Positions 47,631 to 56,395 of a stretch of 64,000 nt of DNA are shown in pieces. Each line of letters starts with the position of its first letter. The first letter of the stretch is position 1. A program made the position numbers and the translations under genes. The notes beneath the pieces are model-generated. The model searched no databases. It had not been told where the DNA came from and saw only the letters and a program-made list of their open reading frames with translations. Source of the DNA: Listeria ilorinensis (GTDB lineage Bacteria; Bacillota; Bacilli; Lactobacillales; Listeriaceae). The stretch is taken from contig NZ_CAJYCN010000001.1 in NCBI RefSeq assembly GCF_913566895.1, positions 1 through 64,000 on the forward strand, in the 5' to 3' direction.

Positions 47631-48530
47631 TTATTCAGCTTTGTTATAAACTTTGATTGTTTTAGTGTCGCCGTTTTGAGCTGCATTTTCAAGTTGAGCA
47701 GCATAAAGTTTGAATGTTTCAGAAGAGTGAGTTGCACCAGATACAGTATCAACAGAAGCTGGATCTTGTTTTTCTACTAGAGATTTGTTTAGTGCTGGGA
47801 TATATTCTTGTGGACCAGTACCAGATTTAGCTTTCATGTTCTTTTCATAGTCAGCATCGTCTGTCTTCTTGTCGCCATCTTTGTTTACGTAGTTGTAATC
47901 AGAGTTAGCAATTTTGCCGTCTTTTACTTCAATAGAGAATACTACACGGTAGTTGTTAGAATAGTTTTGTTCTTCAAGAGTGTAAGTACCATCTTGCATG
48001 TCTTTACCATTGTTGATTTTGATTGTAGAAGTATCGCCAGCTTGAGATGCTTCAATCAATTGGTTCGCATAGTTAATGAAAGAATCAGAAGAGTGAGTTG
48101 CACCAGATACAACTTCTACACCAGAAGCTGCTTGTGCGTCTACTAGAGATTTTTCTAGTTCTGGAATGTATTCTTGCGGACCAGTACCAGATTTAGCTTT
48201 CATGTTCTTTTCATAGTCAGCGTCTTCAGATTTCAATTCGCCATCTTTGTTTTTGTAGTCATAGTCAGCTTTTGTAATCTTGCCGTCTTTTACTTCGATG
48301 CTCATGAATGCTTTCCAGCCATTGTCATCATAGTTTTGTTCTTCTAATTTGTAAGTACCGTCATTCATTGTACCATCAGTTTTGATATCCTTCTTAGCAG
48401 TTTCCGTTTGCTTAGAATCAGAATCTTTCTTGTCAGAACTTGACGAAGAATCACTGCTGCCGCAACCTACTAGCAAGATACTTGTAGCCGCTACCGCAGT
48501 AACACCCATTGCAATTTTTTTCAGTTCCAT
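47631..48530 (-). CDS. pplA: Double FMN-binding lipoprotein PplA
   Basis: The 299-residue lipoprotein has lipobox LVGC with Cys23, a Ser/Asp/Lys linker (24-50) and two FMN_bind domains (about 57-165 and 179-285). Each has the flavinylation motif SGATHSS, with Thr145 and Thr267 the predicted FMN attachment sites for FmnB. It is the terminal electron carrier of Listeria EET, passing electrons to iron or other acceptors. In L. monocytogenes the signal peptide also gives rise to the pPplA pheromone. It is a single-gene unit with its own promoter and terminator, suiting high expression. Confidence 0.97.
   Translation of the reverse strand: MELKKIAMGVTAVAATSILLVGCGSSDSSSSSDKKDSDSKQTETAKKDIKTDGTMNDGTYKLEEQNYDDNGWKAFMSIEVKDGKITKADYDYKNKDGELKSEDADYEKNMKAKSGTGPQEYIPELEKSLVDAQAASGVEVVSGATHSSDSFINYANQLIEASQAGDTSTIKINNGKDMQDGTYTLEEQNYSNNYRVVFSIEVKDGKIANSDYNYVNKDGDKKTDDADYEKNMKAKSGTGPQEYIPALNKSLVEKQDPASVDTVSGATHSSETFKLYAAQLENAAQNGDTKTIKVYNKAE
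47812..48221. repeat. 44-nt direct repeat within pplA
   Basis: The 44 bases at 47812-47855 and at 48178-48221 are identical, 366 bp apart (122 codons). They encode the same stretch (YEKNMKAKSGTGP) in each FMN_bind domain. Recombination between them would delete exactly one domain in frame. Confidence 0.9.
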
Positions 48531-48625
48531 AATTTTGCTCCCACCTTTTAATAAAATAAAATGATTGTGAAATCACGAACATAGATTTTCATACCATGAA
48601 AGCGACAACACTTTTTACATATCAA

Positions 48626-48654
48626 ATGATACCATTTAGGCTCACTTTTGTCTA
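48626..48654 (-). promoter_or_regulatory. pplA promoter
   Basis: Minus-strand -35 TAGACA (48649-48654), 17 bp, -10 TATCAT (48626-48631). The leader would be about 90 nt. Confidence 0.65.
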
Positions 48655-48871
48655 GGTCTTTCCTAAAGACAAAATAAGAGAAATTTTCTAAAAATGACCT
48701 TTGAATTAGCCAAAATGACATTTTTGTTGAAAAAAATACTTTCATTATAAGGAAAGGACGATCAAAATGGATATTCTGACAATTCAAACGGGTATTTAAG
48801 CCCATAAAAATACGCCATTATAATAGAAAGAACCATTTTTTTATTTTAGTTAATTATCTGTATAAATCAGC
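48655..48871. other. Region between the divergent pplA and ndh2 promoters
   Basis: About 215 bp without a gene. It is AT-rich, with several TATAAT-like words (48744-48749 minus; 48819-48824 plus) that lack matching -35 elements. Regulatory sites for EET expression would be expected here, but none is recognised. Confidence 0.4.
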
Positions 48872-48901
48872 TAGACATTTACCCCTGAAATCTGTTACAC
48901 T
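48872..48901 (+). promoter_or_regulatory. ndh2 promoter
   Basis: Plus-strand -35 TAGACA (48872-48877), 18 bp, extended -10 TGT-TACACT (48893-48901). The -35 is the same hexamer as in the divergent pplA promoter. Confidence 0.6.
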
Positions 48902-48979
48902 ATGTTAGGTTATTAGTATACTTTTATTTTTGGACTGATACTATTTTGTGAATAAACTTACAAGGAGTTGAGAAAGCAT

Positions 48980-50866
48980 ATGCCTGAAAAAAATATTGTT
49001 CTAATAGGGGCAGGGTATGCAGGTGTACATGCGGCTAAGAAATTAGCTAAGAAGTATAAGAAAGATCAATCTGTCAAAATTACTTTGATCGATCGTCATT
49101 CTTATCACACAATGATGACAGAATTACATGAAGTTGCCGGTGGTCGGGTGGAACCTACTGCGATTCAATACGATTTACGTCGTTTGTTCAATCGCTCAAA
49201 AGTCAACCTGGTAACAGATAATGTCACAAAAGTCGACCATGACAAAAAAGTGGTCACAACTGAACACGGAAGCTATCCGTTCGATTATCTCGTACTTGGT
49301 ATGGGTGGTGAACCGAATGACTTTGGTACACCTGGAGTCGGCGAACACGGTTTCACTTTATGGTCTTGGGAAGATTCTGTTCGTTTACGTCGCCATATTG
49401 AGGATATCGTAACACAAGCAAGTCGGGAACAAGATGTTGAAAAACGCAAAGCTATGCTTCGTTTCGTTGTCTGTGGTTCTGGATTTACCGGAATCGAAAT
49501 GGTTGGTGAACTAATCGATTGGAAAGCTCGTCTTGCGAAAGACAACAAGATCGATCCTGAAGAAATCGAATTGATGGTCGTGGAAGCAGCACCAACTATT
49601 CTTAACATGCTTGAACGTCGTGATGCTGATAAAGCTGAAAAATTCATGAACAAAAAAGGTGTTAAGATCATTAAGAATGCAGCGATCGTTGAAGTAAAAC
49701 CTGAAAGTATTGCACTAAAATCCGGCGAAGAAGTTCCGACTCATACACTTATCTGGACTGCTGGTGTTCGTGCTAACTCTGATACAAAAGATTACGGAAT
49801 GGAAACTGCTCGTGCAGGTCGTCTGAAAGTCAACCAGTACATGGAAGCAGAGAAATTCGAAAACACATATGTGATCGGGGACCTTGCTTATTTTGAAGAT
49901 GACGGTAAGCCAACTCCACAAATCGTTGAGGCTGCTGAACAAACAGGTATGACTGCTGCTAAAAGCATCATTGCCGAAATCAGCGGTGGCCAAAAAGAAG
50001 CCTTCCAAGGTAAATACCATGGTGTAATGGTTTCAATCGGTTCTAAATACGGGGTTGCGCACTTATCCAGCTTGCACTTGTCCGGCTGGTTCGCAATCTT
50101 TATGAAACACATGGTCAACCTTTACTACTTCTTTGGTATTCGCAGTGGTTACTACATGTTGCAGTATATCATGCATGAGTTCTTCCATATTAAGGATCAC
50201 CGCAATATTTTCCGTGGCTGGTCTTCCCGTTATGGCAACGTTCTTTGGAGCTTACCGCTTCGTGTTTATCTAGGCTGGTTCTGGATCGATGAAGCACTTG
50301 CGAAAATCTACGGCGAAACTACTTGGGATAAAGTGAGCTTGACAAACTTAAGTCCATTGTTCAATGGTCTTGGGGACGATTCTTGGCTTACAGCTACTAC
50401 TTCTAAAATGCCGTTCGATTGGTTGCAAACTGCTGCTACTTCTGGCGCAAGTCAAGCTGCCGGTGATGCTGCTGGGGCGGCCGCTCAAAACGTAACAACA
50501 CCTATCTTGAGCCATATGCCTGGCTGGTTTGAATGGATCATGAAACTGATCATGCCAAACCAAGATGTTGCACTCTTCATGCAAAAAGTTGTTCCATTTG
50601 TTGAACTTGCGATCGGTCTTGCACTGGTTGTCGGTCTCTTCACTTGGCTTGCAAGTATCGGAAGCATTGGTTTCCTTGCAATGTTCACACTTAGCGCTAT
50701 GCTTGGTTGGGACAAATTCTGGGCGCTTCCTGCTTCAATTGCTATGCTAAACGGTGCTGGACGTACATTCGGCTTGGATTATTGGGTAGTTCCTTGGTTC
50801 CAAAAACACTTGGGCCACTGGTGGTACGGTAAACCGCGGTCGATTTATCGAGACTCTAATAGATAA
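48980..50866 (+). CDS. ndh2: Type II NADH dehydrogenase of the EET chain
   Basis: The ATG at 48980 gives 628 residues. An FAD/NAD-binding fold (IGAGYAGVHAAKKL from residue 9; second site FVVCGSGFTGIEMVGEL) covers about 1-400. A C-terminal extension with about four membrane helices (near 400-628) is absent from ordinary Ndh-2 and anchors the enzyme. It oxidises NADH and reduces the EET demethylmenaquinone. A TTG 12 bases upstream is an alternative start, but it directly abuts the RBS. It is divergent from pplA and ends with a terminator before eetA. Confidence 0.95.
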   Translation: MPEKNIVLIGAGYAGVHAAKKLAKKYKKDQSVKITLIDRHSYHTMMTELHEVAGGRVEPTAIQYDLRRLFNRSKVNLVTDNVTKVDHDKKVVTTEHGSYPFDYLVLGMGGEPNDFGTPGVGEHGFTLWSWEDSVRLRRHIEDIVTQASREQDVEKRKAMLRFVVCGSGFTGIEMVGELIDWKARLAKDNKIDPEEIELMVVEAAPTILNMLERRDADKAEKFMNKKGVKIIKNAAIVEVKPESIALKSGEEVPTHTLIWTAGVRANSDTKDYGMETARAGRLKVNQYMEAEKFENTYVIGDLAYFEDDGKPTPQIVEAAEQTGMTAAKSIIAEISGGQKEAFQGKYHGVMVSIGSKYGVAHLSSLHLSGWFAIFMKHMVNLYYFFGIRSGYYMLQYIMHEFFHIKDHRNIFRGWSSRYGNVLWSLPLRVYLGWFWIDEALAKIYGETTWDKVSLTNLSPLFNGLGDDSWLTATTSKMPFDWLQTAATSGASQAAGDAAGAAAQNVTTPILSHMPGWFEWIMKLIMPNQDVALFMQKVVPFVELAIGLALVVGLFTWLASIGSIGFLAMFTLSAMLGWDKFWALPASIAMLNGAGRTFGLDYWVVPWFQKHLGHWWYGKPRSIYRDSNR

Positions 50867-50881
50867 CGCCTTGAAAATATC

Positions 50882-50922
50882 AGATAAGCGGAAGGGCTGT
50901 TGCTCTTTCGCTTATCTTTTAT
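50882..50922 (+). terminator. ndh2 terminator
   Basis: AGATAAGCG-AAGGGC pairs with GCTCTTTCGCTTATCT around a 4-nt loop and is followed by TTTATT. Confidence 0.85.
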
Positions 50923-50966
50923 TATCTGTTTTTTCTGAGTGAAAAAGAGATGTATTTTTTTGTTAT

Positions 50967-50985
50967 TTCCTTTACAATAAAGGAA
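50967..50985 (+). promoter_or_regulatory. Inverted repeat over the putative eetA -10
   Basis: TTCCTTTA and TAAAGGAA form an 8-bp inverted repeat with a 3-nt centre. The centre and right edge include TACAAT (50973-50978), the likely -10 of eetA. No good -35 is present. Confidence 0.45.
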
Positions 50986-51017
50986 GTGAAGAAAATTTTT
51001 AGAGAGGAAGAAGAAAG

Positions 51018-51464
51018 ATGGGCATAAAACCTTATTTGAAAATGATCCGCCGCTGGGACATTGTGATCATCATTACGTTGACGCTACTTTCTTTTTTGCC
51101 TCTAGTAATTTTCACGATTGTAAATGCTAATCAGGCTAACGAAACAGCTTCAAAAGATACAGTGTATGTTGCAGTTATCAGCGTTGACAACAAAGAATAC
51201 AAACGTGTGAAGCTCACTGGTCACAAAGGTACTGATACATTTACAGTCAAACAGGATGATGGTGATTATAATACGATCGAAGTCAAGGATGAAAAGATTC
51301 GGATCAGTGGGGCTAATTGCTCCGATCAAGTCTGCGTTAGAATGAACCCAATCGGCAAACCTTCTGATAATCCGATCATCTGCATTCCGCATAAACTTGT
51401 TATCCAAGTAGAAGCTGAAAACGGCAGTTCGGATGATGAAGAAGATGTGATTTTATCTTCTTGA
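51018..51464 (+). CDS. eetA: NusG domain II membrane protein EetA
   Basis: The 148-residue protein has one N-terminal membrane segment (about 14-37) and an extracellular NusG-II beta domain (about 48-135) with three cysteines, C101, C106 and C122. It ends in an acidic tail. EetA is required for Listeria EET and is thought to take part in electron or flavin handling at the outer face; the exact step is unsettled. It begins the eetA-eetB-dmkB unit. Confidence 0.9.
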   Translation: MGIKPYLKMIRRWDIVIIITLTLLSFLPLVIFTIVNANQANETASKDTVYVAVISVDNKEYKRVKLTGHKGTDTFTVKQDDGDYNTIEVKDEKIRISGANCSDQVCVRMNPIGKPSDNPIICIPHKLVIQVEAENGSSDDEEDVILSS

Positions 51465-51501
51465 ACAAAGAAATTTTTAACAGTAAGGACAGTGACCTTT
51501 T

Positions 51502-52044
51502 ATGACGAAAAATAAACGCTTAGTCTATATTGCGCTTCTTGCTGCACAAGCAGTGGTCCTGAGTCTTGTTGAGCGTGCAATCCCTTCTCCTTTCACTTTT
51601 GCACCAGGAGCAAAACTGGGATTGGCAAATGTGATTACCTGTATCTCTTTGTATACACTGTCCGCTAAAGATACCTTTATGATTATTTGTATACGTCTCG
51701 TACTAAGTACTTTACTCGGCGGCACACTGTCCACTTTTCTTTATAGTGCGGCGGGTGCGATCCTCAGCTTTCTTGGCATGTGGGCGGTTCAAAAACTAGG
51801 CCCGAAACGCGTCAGTATCATTGGTGTCAGTGTTACCGGCGGCGTCATGCATAATGTAGGCCAACTTGTTGTAGCCAGCTGGGTCGCTCAAAGCTGGACG
51901 GTAATGGGGTATTTACCAGTGCTATCATTTATCGGTATCTTGACAGGTATCGCAATTGGTATTGCTGCCAACTATCTGCTTCAAAATGTTCAAACACTGC
52001 GCAACTTTTTTGAACTGAAGGAAAAGCGCGCACTTTCGAAATAA
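51502..52044 (+). CDS. eetB: Gx transporter family / flavin export S-component EetB
   Basis: The 180-residue membrane protein has about five or six helices and the ECF S-component-like features FAPGAKLGLANVIT and VTGGVMHNVGQLVVA. In L. monocytogenes EetB works with FmnA and the EcfA ATPases to export flavin for FmnB. It follows eetA by 37 bp and precedes dmkB by 22 bp. Confidence 0.92.
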   Translation: MTKNKRLVYIALLAAQAVVLSLVERAIPSPFTFAPGAKLGLANVITCISLYTLSAKDTFMIICIRLVLSTLLGGTLSTFLYSAAGAILSFLGMWAVQKLGPKRVSIIGVSVTGGVMHNVGQLVVASWVAQSWTVMGYLPVLSFIGILTGIAIGIAANYLLQNVQTLRNFFELKEKRALSK

Positions 52045-52066
52045 ATTTATAAAAAGGAGTACCATT

Positions 52067-53050
52067 ATGCAGCAGCTTCACGCTATGTGGGAAGAATATC
52101 CCGCACTTCAAACAGATCTTGCCGAAGTGCTTAATACGATTGAGAAAAATATTCAGATTCGTGATAAAAATGTTGAAATGACGATCAAAAACCTAATCCA
52201 TGCAGGTGGTAAGCTTCTTCGCCCTGCTTATGCGTTGCTCTGTGCTCAGCTTGGTCCTGATTATGACCGCGAAAAAGCTATTGCTGTAGCAAGCGCACTG
52301 GAAGTTTTACACATGGCCACACTGATCCATGATGATGTTGTTGATGAATCTGAACTGCGCCGTGGACAGCCAACGATCCATTCACAGTATGGTAATCATT
52401 ATGCTGTTTATACAGGCGATTACCTATTTTGCATTTCATTTAAAATCCTCTCTACCTATTCAGATTCTGCTTCCAATATCGAATTCAGCAGTAAGAATAT
52501 CGAAAAAATCCTGATGGGTGAGCTTGACCAAATGCGGATGCGCTACAATATCCATACAACCGTTCGAGACTATTTATCCCGGATTTCTGGTAAAACAGCT
52601 CAGCTTTTTGCGCTTAGCTGTTACTCTGGAGCTACTGCCAGCAAAGCTACTCGTCTCTTAGCCAGCCGTGCTTGGAATATCGGCCACTATTTAGGAATGG
52701 CTTTTCAAATCATTGACGATGTGCTGGATTATACGAGTACGGACGATACTCTTGGTAAACCTGTACTGAACGACGTGAAGCAAGGCGTCTACTCTTTGCC
52801 GCTCATTTATGCACTTCAAGGGCATAAAAAAGAATTTGCCTCCTTGCTAGATAAAAAAGAAGCTATGTCAGATGCAGATCTTCATGAATTGACCCTTCTT
52901 ATCGAGCGTTATCAGGGTGTTCAAAAGGCCTTTTCTTTAGCAGATAAATATACCAAGAAGGCTCTGAAAGAAATCAACCGGTTGCCTGATGGTGCCTACA
53001 AAGAAGATTTAAGATCGATCACTTCTAAAATTTTGACAAGAACGATTTAG
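52067..53050 (+). CDS. dmkB: Polyprenyl diphosphate synthase for EET quinone
   Basis: The 327-residue enzyme has the first Asp-rich motif DDVVD (89-93), the GGKLLRP segment and the second motif DDVLD (217-221) of trans-prenyltransferases. It makes the side chain that DmkA joins to DHNA. It is the last gene of eetA-eetB-dmkB. No strong terminator precedes the next gene. Confidence 0.94.
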   Translation: MQQLHAMWEEYPALQTDLAEVLNTIEKNIQIRDKNVEMTIKNLIHAGGKLLRPAYALLCAQLGPDYDREKAIAVASALEVLHMATLIHDDVVDESELRRGQPTIHSQYGNHYAVYTGDYLFCISFKILSTYSDSASNIEFSSKNIEKILMGELDQMRMRYNIHTTVRDYLSRISGKTAQLFALSCYSGATASKATRLLASRAWNIGHYLGMAFQIIDDVLDYTSTDDTLGKPVLNDVKQGVYSLPLIYALQGHKKEFASLLDKKEAMSDADLHELTLLIERYQGVQKAFSLADKYTKKALKEINRLPDGAYKEDLRSITSKILTRTI

Positions 53051-53117
53051 TGATAGCTTTTGGTAGTTATCACTTTTTCTATATGTGAAGGAACGAACAA
53101 AAAAGGAGGCATTTCTC

Positions 53118-54449
53118 ATGGGTAAATGGAAATTACTTCTTTCGGGTGTCCTGACAGCTACCCTTTTAGCGGGATGCAGCACTGGGCAAGCGGAAGAAAA
53201 AAAGATCACTCCAGCGATTCCTAAAGAGCAGGACTTAAAAATTGCTGTTTCTACGGATATTCATTATTTGGCACCCGAATTGACGGACGGCGGGGCTGCT
53301 TTTCAAAAATATGTGGCAAACGGGGACGGAAAACAGCTTGCTTACAGTGATCAAATAACAGATGCTTTTTTGAAGCAAATCGAAAAGCAGCAGGCTGATA
53401 TACTGATTCTGAGTGGGGATTTGACGAATAACGGTGAAAAAGCCAGCCACGAGGAACTAGCAAAAAAATTGACGGCTGTTGAGAAAGCTGGCACAGATGT
53501 CTACGTAATTCCAGGTAATCATGATATCAATAATCCTTGGGCTAGAAGCTTTTCAGGTGAGGAACAGCACGTTACAGATGATATCACACCGGAAGACTTT
53601 GAAAAAATTTATCAAGAATTCGGTTATCAGGAAGCCATCAGTCGAGATGCTTATTCCCTCAGCTATCTTGCACCTGCCAGTCAAAATATTTGGCTTTTGA
53701 TGCTTGATACTAGCATCTATGACTCCAATAAACAGCTTGGCAGCCCTGCCACAGAAGGTGGTTTGACAACGGGCACGCTGGAGTGGATCCAAGAGATGGA
53801 CAAGCTGGCAGATGAACATGGCGCTAAGATTATTCCGGTCATGCATCACAACTTGACCGACCATAGCAGTGTCATTCAAGACGGCTACACAATCAATTAT
53901 GCGGACAAGGTGGTTGAAACATTTGCCGATTGCGGCTTCGAGTTTTCTCTAAGTGGGCATATCCATACGCAAAATATCGCAACAGCAACTGCTAAAGATG
54001 GTACCGACATTACGGATATCGTCACAAACGCCCTTTCCGTTTATCCGCACAAGTATGGCATGATCAACTATAATCACGACAACGGACAGTTTGACTATGC
54101 ATCCAAGTCGCTTGATTTGGAAGCATGGGCACGAGAGCATCAGGTAACTGATCCAAATCTTTTACAGTTCAGTGCTTTCGACTATGAGACTTTTTATCAG
54201 AACGGTTATAATAAGGCGATGGAAGATCTCACGACAAACAATACGCTTAAAAATTATTCCGAGGAAGACAAGCAAAAAATGGCTGATACGATGGCGATCG
54301 ACAACATGTCCTTCTTTGCAGGAGATGCTCCCCCTGATACTGCCGGGGATACACTTTGGCAGGAAGCTCCAGACAGTTTTTTACGTGATTATATCGTCAG
54401 CACCCAATTACCACTCAAACAAGATAATAACTATTGGACAAGCAAATAA
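53118..54449 (+). CDS. Metallophosphoesterase lipoprotein
   Basis: The ATG at 53118 (AAAGGAGG eight bases upstream) gives 443 residues with lipobox LAGC and Cys20. The calcineurin-like metal-site motifs occur in order: STDIH (D47, H49), LSGDLT, IPGNHDIN, VMHHN and SGHIHTQ. A C-terminal region of about 100 residues carries no known domain. It is an extracytoplasmic phosphoesterase of unknown substrate, conserved at this place in Listeria (Lmo2642 type). Link to EET is positional only. Confidence 0.9.
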   Translation: MGKWKLLLSGVLTATLLAGCSTGQAEEKKITPAIPKEQDLKIAVSTDIHYLAPELTDGGAAFQKYVANGDGKQLAYSDQITDAFLKQIEKQQADILILSGDLTNNGEKASHEELAKKLTAVEKAGTDVYVIPGNHDINNPWARSFSGEEQHVTDDITPEDFEKIYQEFGYQEAISRDAYSLSYLAPASQNIWLLMLDTSIYDSNKQLGSPATEGGLTTGTLEWIQEMDKLADEHGAKIIPVMHHNLTDHSSVIQDGYTINYADKVVETFADCGFEFSLSGHIHTQNIATATAKDGTDITDIVTNALSVYPHKYGMINYNHDNGQFDYASKSLDLEAWAREHQVTDPNLLQFSAFDYETFYQNGYNKAMEDLTTNNTLKNYSEEDKQKMADTMAIDNMSFFAGDAPPDTAGDTLWQEAPDSFLRDYIVSTQLPLKQDNNYWTSK

Positions 54450-54451
54450 AA

Positions 54452-54534
54452 GAAGCCGCCAAATCGACCGGCCTGCTTTATAAGTGCCACACACTCTGAA
54501 GCAGGTTTCCAACGATTGGACGGCTTCTTTTTTA
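54452..54534. terminator. Long bidirectional terminator, convergent genes
   Basis: AAGAAGCCG-CCAA-TCG on the left pairs with CGATTGG-CGGCTTCTT on the right, with an internal CCTGCTT-AAGCAGG stem. T-runs flank it on both strands. It separates the phosphoesterase and DUF4003 genes. Confidence 0.85.
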
Positions 54535-55533
54535 ACTACTGCTTGAGGCAGCTGCAGCACTTGCAGCTGCGGCGGCACTGACTGCTGCTGCCTGTTCGAT
54601 TGCAATCAATACGTGTATGCTGATCATCAGACTTTCTATTTGTTCTTGACTCATTTCACCTACTCTTTGTTCTGTATAGAGGCTGAGCGCAAGGGCCGTT
54701 TGAAAGGCCGCACCTTCGAAACGAAGACCTTTTTGCGTACGGATTTGCTGGATTAATGCTAGCAGCTCGTCTGTCGCAGGTTCGCCCTGAGTCAAAAAAG
54801 TCAGGATTCCCAGCGTTACATAGTGAAGCGGCTTCACACGAATCTTCTTTTCTTCAAGACTGCGGTAAACACGGCGGTATTGTTGAATAAAAGCCTTTTC
54901 TCGATTTGGGTATAGACAAGTGGCAGTTGCGGCTAAAAATTGCAGGCTGTTTTCTTTTCTTAAACCGATCTCGGCAAACTGCTGAAAGTAATACTCGTTT
55001 CGCGCAGCAATCTCCTCCGGCCGCTCTTCAGAAGGTAGCCCGGCAAGCAAAACAGCTGAAGTGACATCCTCATTACCTGTCAGGAATGGGTGATCTTGAC
55101 GGATAAACTGATAAATTTCTCTAGCTCTACTGGCAATCTGTTTTCTCTTTTCGATTGGATACTTCAATAGCAGATACGCAGCAAAATATGTATATTCAGT
55201 GCGTTTGAAACCCGCGCCAATTAGCAATTGATAATTTTGAATGACATGATCAACGACACTCGTTTTTTCATGGTCATCTGCCAAAAGCAAGCCAGCAATT
55301 GAGACTCTCGTATTAGTTGTAAGGGCTGTAAAAGAACCCAAAGCCGTTTTAAATTGCTGATTGATTTTCGAAAAAGTTTCAAGATCAATGGTTTCACCTT
55401 TTCCCGTAAATAAACAGGCAATCAAAAGATGAATCCGTTTCGCAGCAAAACCGGTTTTACTTTTTCGTACTAAATCATAGTTCTCAGTGAATAATGTTGT
55501 GATCTGATTTGTTGTTGCACGATTCTCCTCCAA
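54532..55533 (-). CDS. DUF4003 family protein
   Basis: I use the TTG at 55533 (GAGAGGAG nine bases upstream), giving 333 residues; another in-frame TTG at 55542 abuts the RBS. The protein is largely helical, with repeated segments such as AAYLLLKYPIEKRKQIASRAREIYQ, and ends in an Ala/Ser-only tail (about 20 residues). The pattern matches DUF4003, a family of Bacillales proteins of unknown function. No membrane segment or signal peptide is evident. Confidence 0.8.
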   Translation of the reverse strand: MEENRATTNQITTLFTENYDLVRKSKTGFAAKRIHLLIACLFTGKGETIDLETFSKINQQFKTALGSFTALTTNTRVSIAGLLLADDHEKTSVVDHVIQNYQLLIGAGFKRTEYTYFAAYLLLKYPIEKRKQIASRAREIYQFIRQDHPFLTGNEDVTSAVLLAGLPSEERPEEIAARNEYYFQQFAEIGLRKENSLQFLAATATCLYPNREKAFIQQYRRVYRSLEEKKIRVKPLHYVTLGILTFLTQGEPATDELLALIQQIRTQKGLRFEGAAFQTALALSLYTEQRVGEMSQEQIESLMISIHVLIAIEQAAAVSAAAAASAAAASSSS

Positions 55534-55603
55534 ACCAACCAACTCCTCTCCCTTCTAGTATAATGAATTTTCTAAAAACATTCCATACATCGTTAGTTTG
55601 AAA

Positions 55604-55641
55604 AAAAGAGAAAACTTGTTTTTTTACAAGCTTTCTCTTTA
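55604..55641 (-). terminator. Terminator of the SH3b protein gene
   Basis: AAAGAGAAAGCTTG pairs with CAAGTTTTCTCTTT (one mismatch) and is followed by TTTTC on the minus strand. Confidence 0.88.
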
Positions 55642-55644
55642 GGA

Positions 55645-56247
55645 TTATTTTAGATTAAGAAATTGTGTGCCGACATAGCCCGTTTTACCTTTATAATTTA
55701 CTTGGCTCCAACCATAGTTGTCTTTGATGAATTCTACTTTTTCACCTTTTTGAAGTGTCCCTAGAATTTTTGCATTTTTACTTTCAGAGGCTCGAACGTA
55801 AACAGGGGATTTTGCTGTCACAGTACGTGCAGCTTGTTTGGTTGAAGGTGTCGCTTTTTTACTTGTTGTCTGTTTACTTACCTGTTTGGTAGATGTTTTA
55901 TTTGCGGATTGCTGTGAAGTGATTTTTTCACCGGGCAGATTCAAAAATTGTGTGCCGACGTAGCCTGTGTTACCTTTATATTTCACTTGGCTCCATCCAT
56001 AATTATCTTTAATGAATTCTATTTTCTCACCTTTTTGGAGTGTGCCAAGAATCTTAGATTGTTTACTTTCAGATGCACGCACATAGACGGCTGATTTTGC
56101 AGTTGCTGTTCCACTCTTTGCTTTGGAAGAAACGGTTGCTGCACCGACTGGTAATGCTGCTGCAGCCACAGCGGCAAATGTAAGTGATAATGCAATTCCT
56201 GTAGCAGTAATGACTTTAATCGATTTGTTAGATAGAATATTATTCAT
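55645..56247 (-). CDS. Secreted protein with two SH3b domains
   Basis: The 200-residue protein has a signal peptide (cleavage near VGAA, about residue 36) and two nearly identical bacterial SH3 domains (about 46-104 and 141-200). Each reads V-YVRASESK...KILGTLQKGEK...DNYGWSQV. A Ser/Thr/Lys linker joins them. No catalytic domain is present. Such domains bind cell-wall peptides; a wall-bound or scaffold role is likely. Its promoter is at 56321-56349. Confidence 0.9.
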   Translation of the reverse strand: MNNILSNKSIKVITATGIALSLTFAAVAAAALPVGAATVSSKAKSGTATAKSAVYVRASESKQSKILGTLQKGEKIEFIKDNYGWSQVKYKGNTGYVGTQFLNLPGEKITSQQSANKTSTKQVSKQTTSKKATPSTKQAARTVTAKSPVYVRASESKNAKILGTLQKGEKVEFIKDNYGWSQVNYKGKTGYVGTQFLNLK

Positions 56248-56320
56248 AATTTTTCCTCTTCTCTTTTAGTAATCATATAATAAGTGCTTTGTATCTTTTG
56301 GATATCCTGTCGATATTCTT

Positions 56321-56349
56321 ATCATAACCGCTATTCATTTCAAAGTCAA
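56321..56349 (-). promoter_or_regulatory. Promoter of the SH3b protein gene
   Basis: Minus-strand -35 TTGACT (56344-56349), 17 bp, -10 TATGAT (56321-56326), with a leader of about 67 nt. Confidence 0.75.
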
Positions 56350-56395
56350 TACTTTTATTACAAAAATATTACATTACATTTCTGTAAGGTTACAC

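Noticed and set aside
48548-48805. 85-codon minus-strand ORF in the pplA-ndh2 gap
   Set aside because: It has no RBS, covers the pplA promoter and leader, and has no recognisable protein features.
55646-56110. Repeat pattern in the SH3b gene considered as a tandem repeat element
   Set aside because: It is explained by two encoded SH3b domains with a different linker, not by a mobile or CRISPR repeat.
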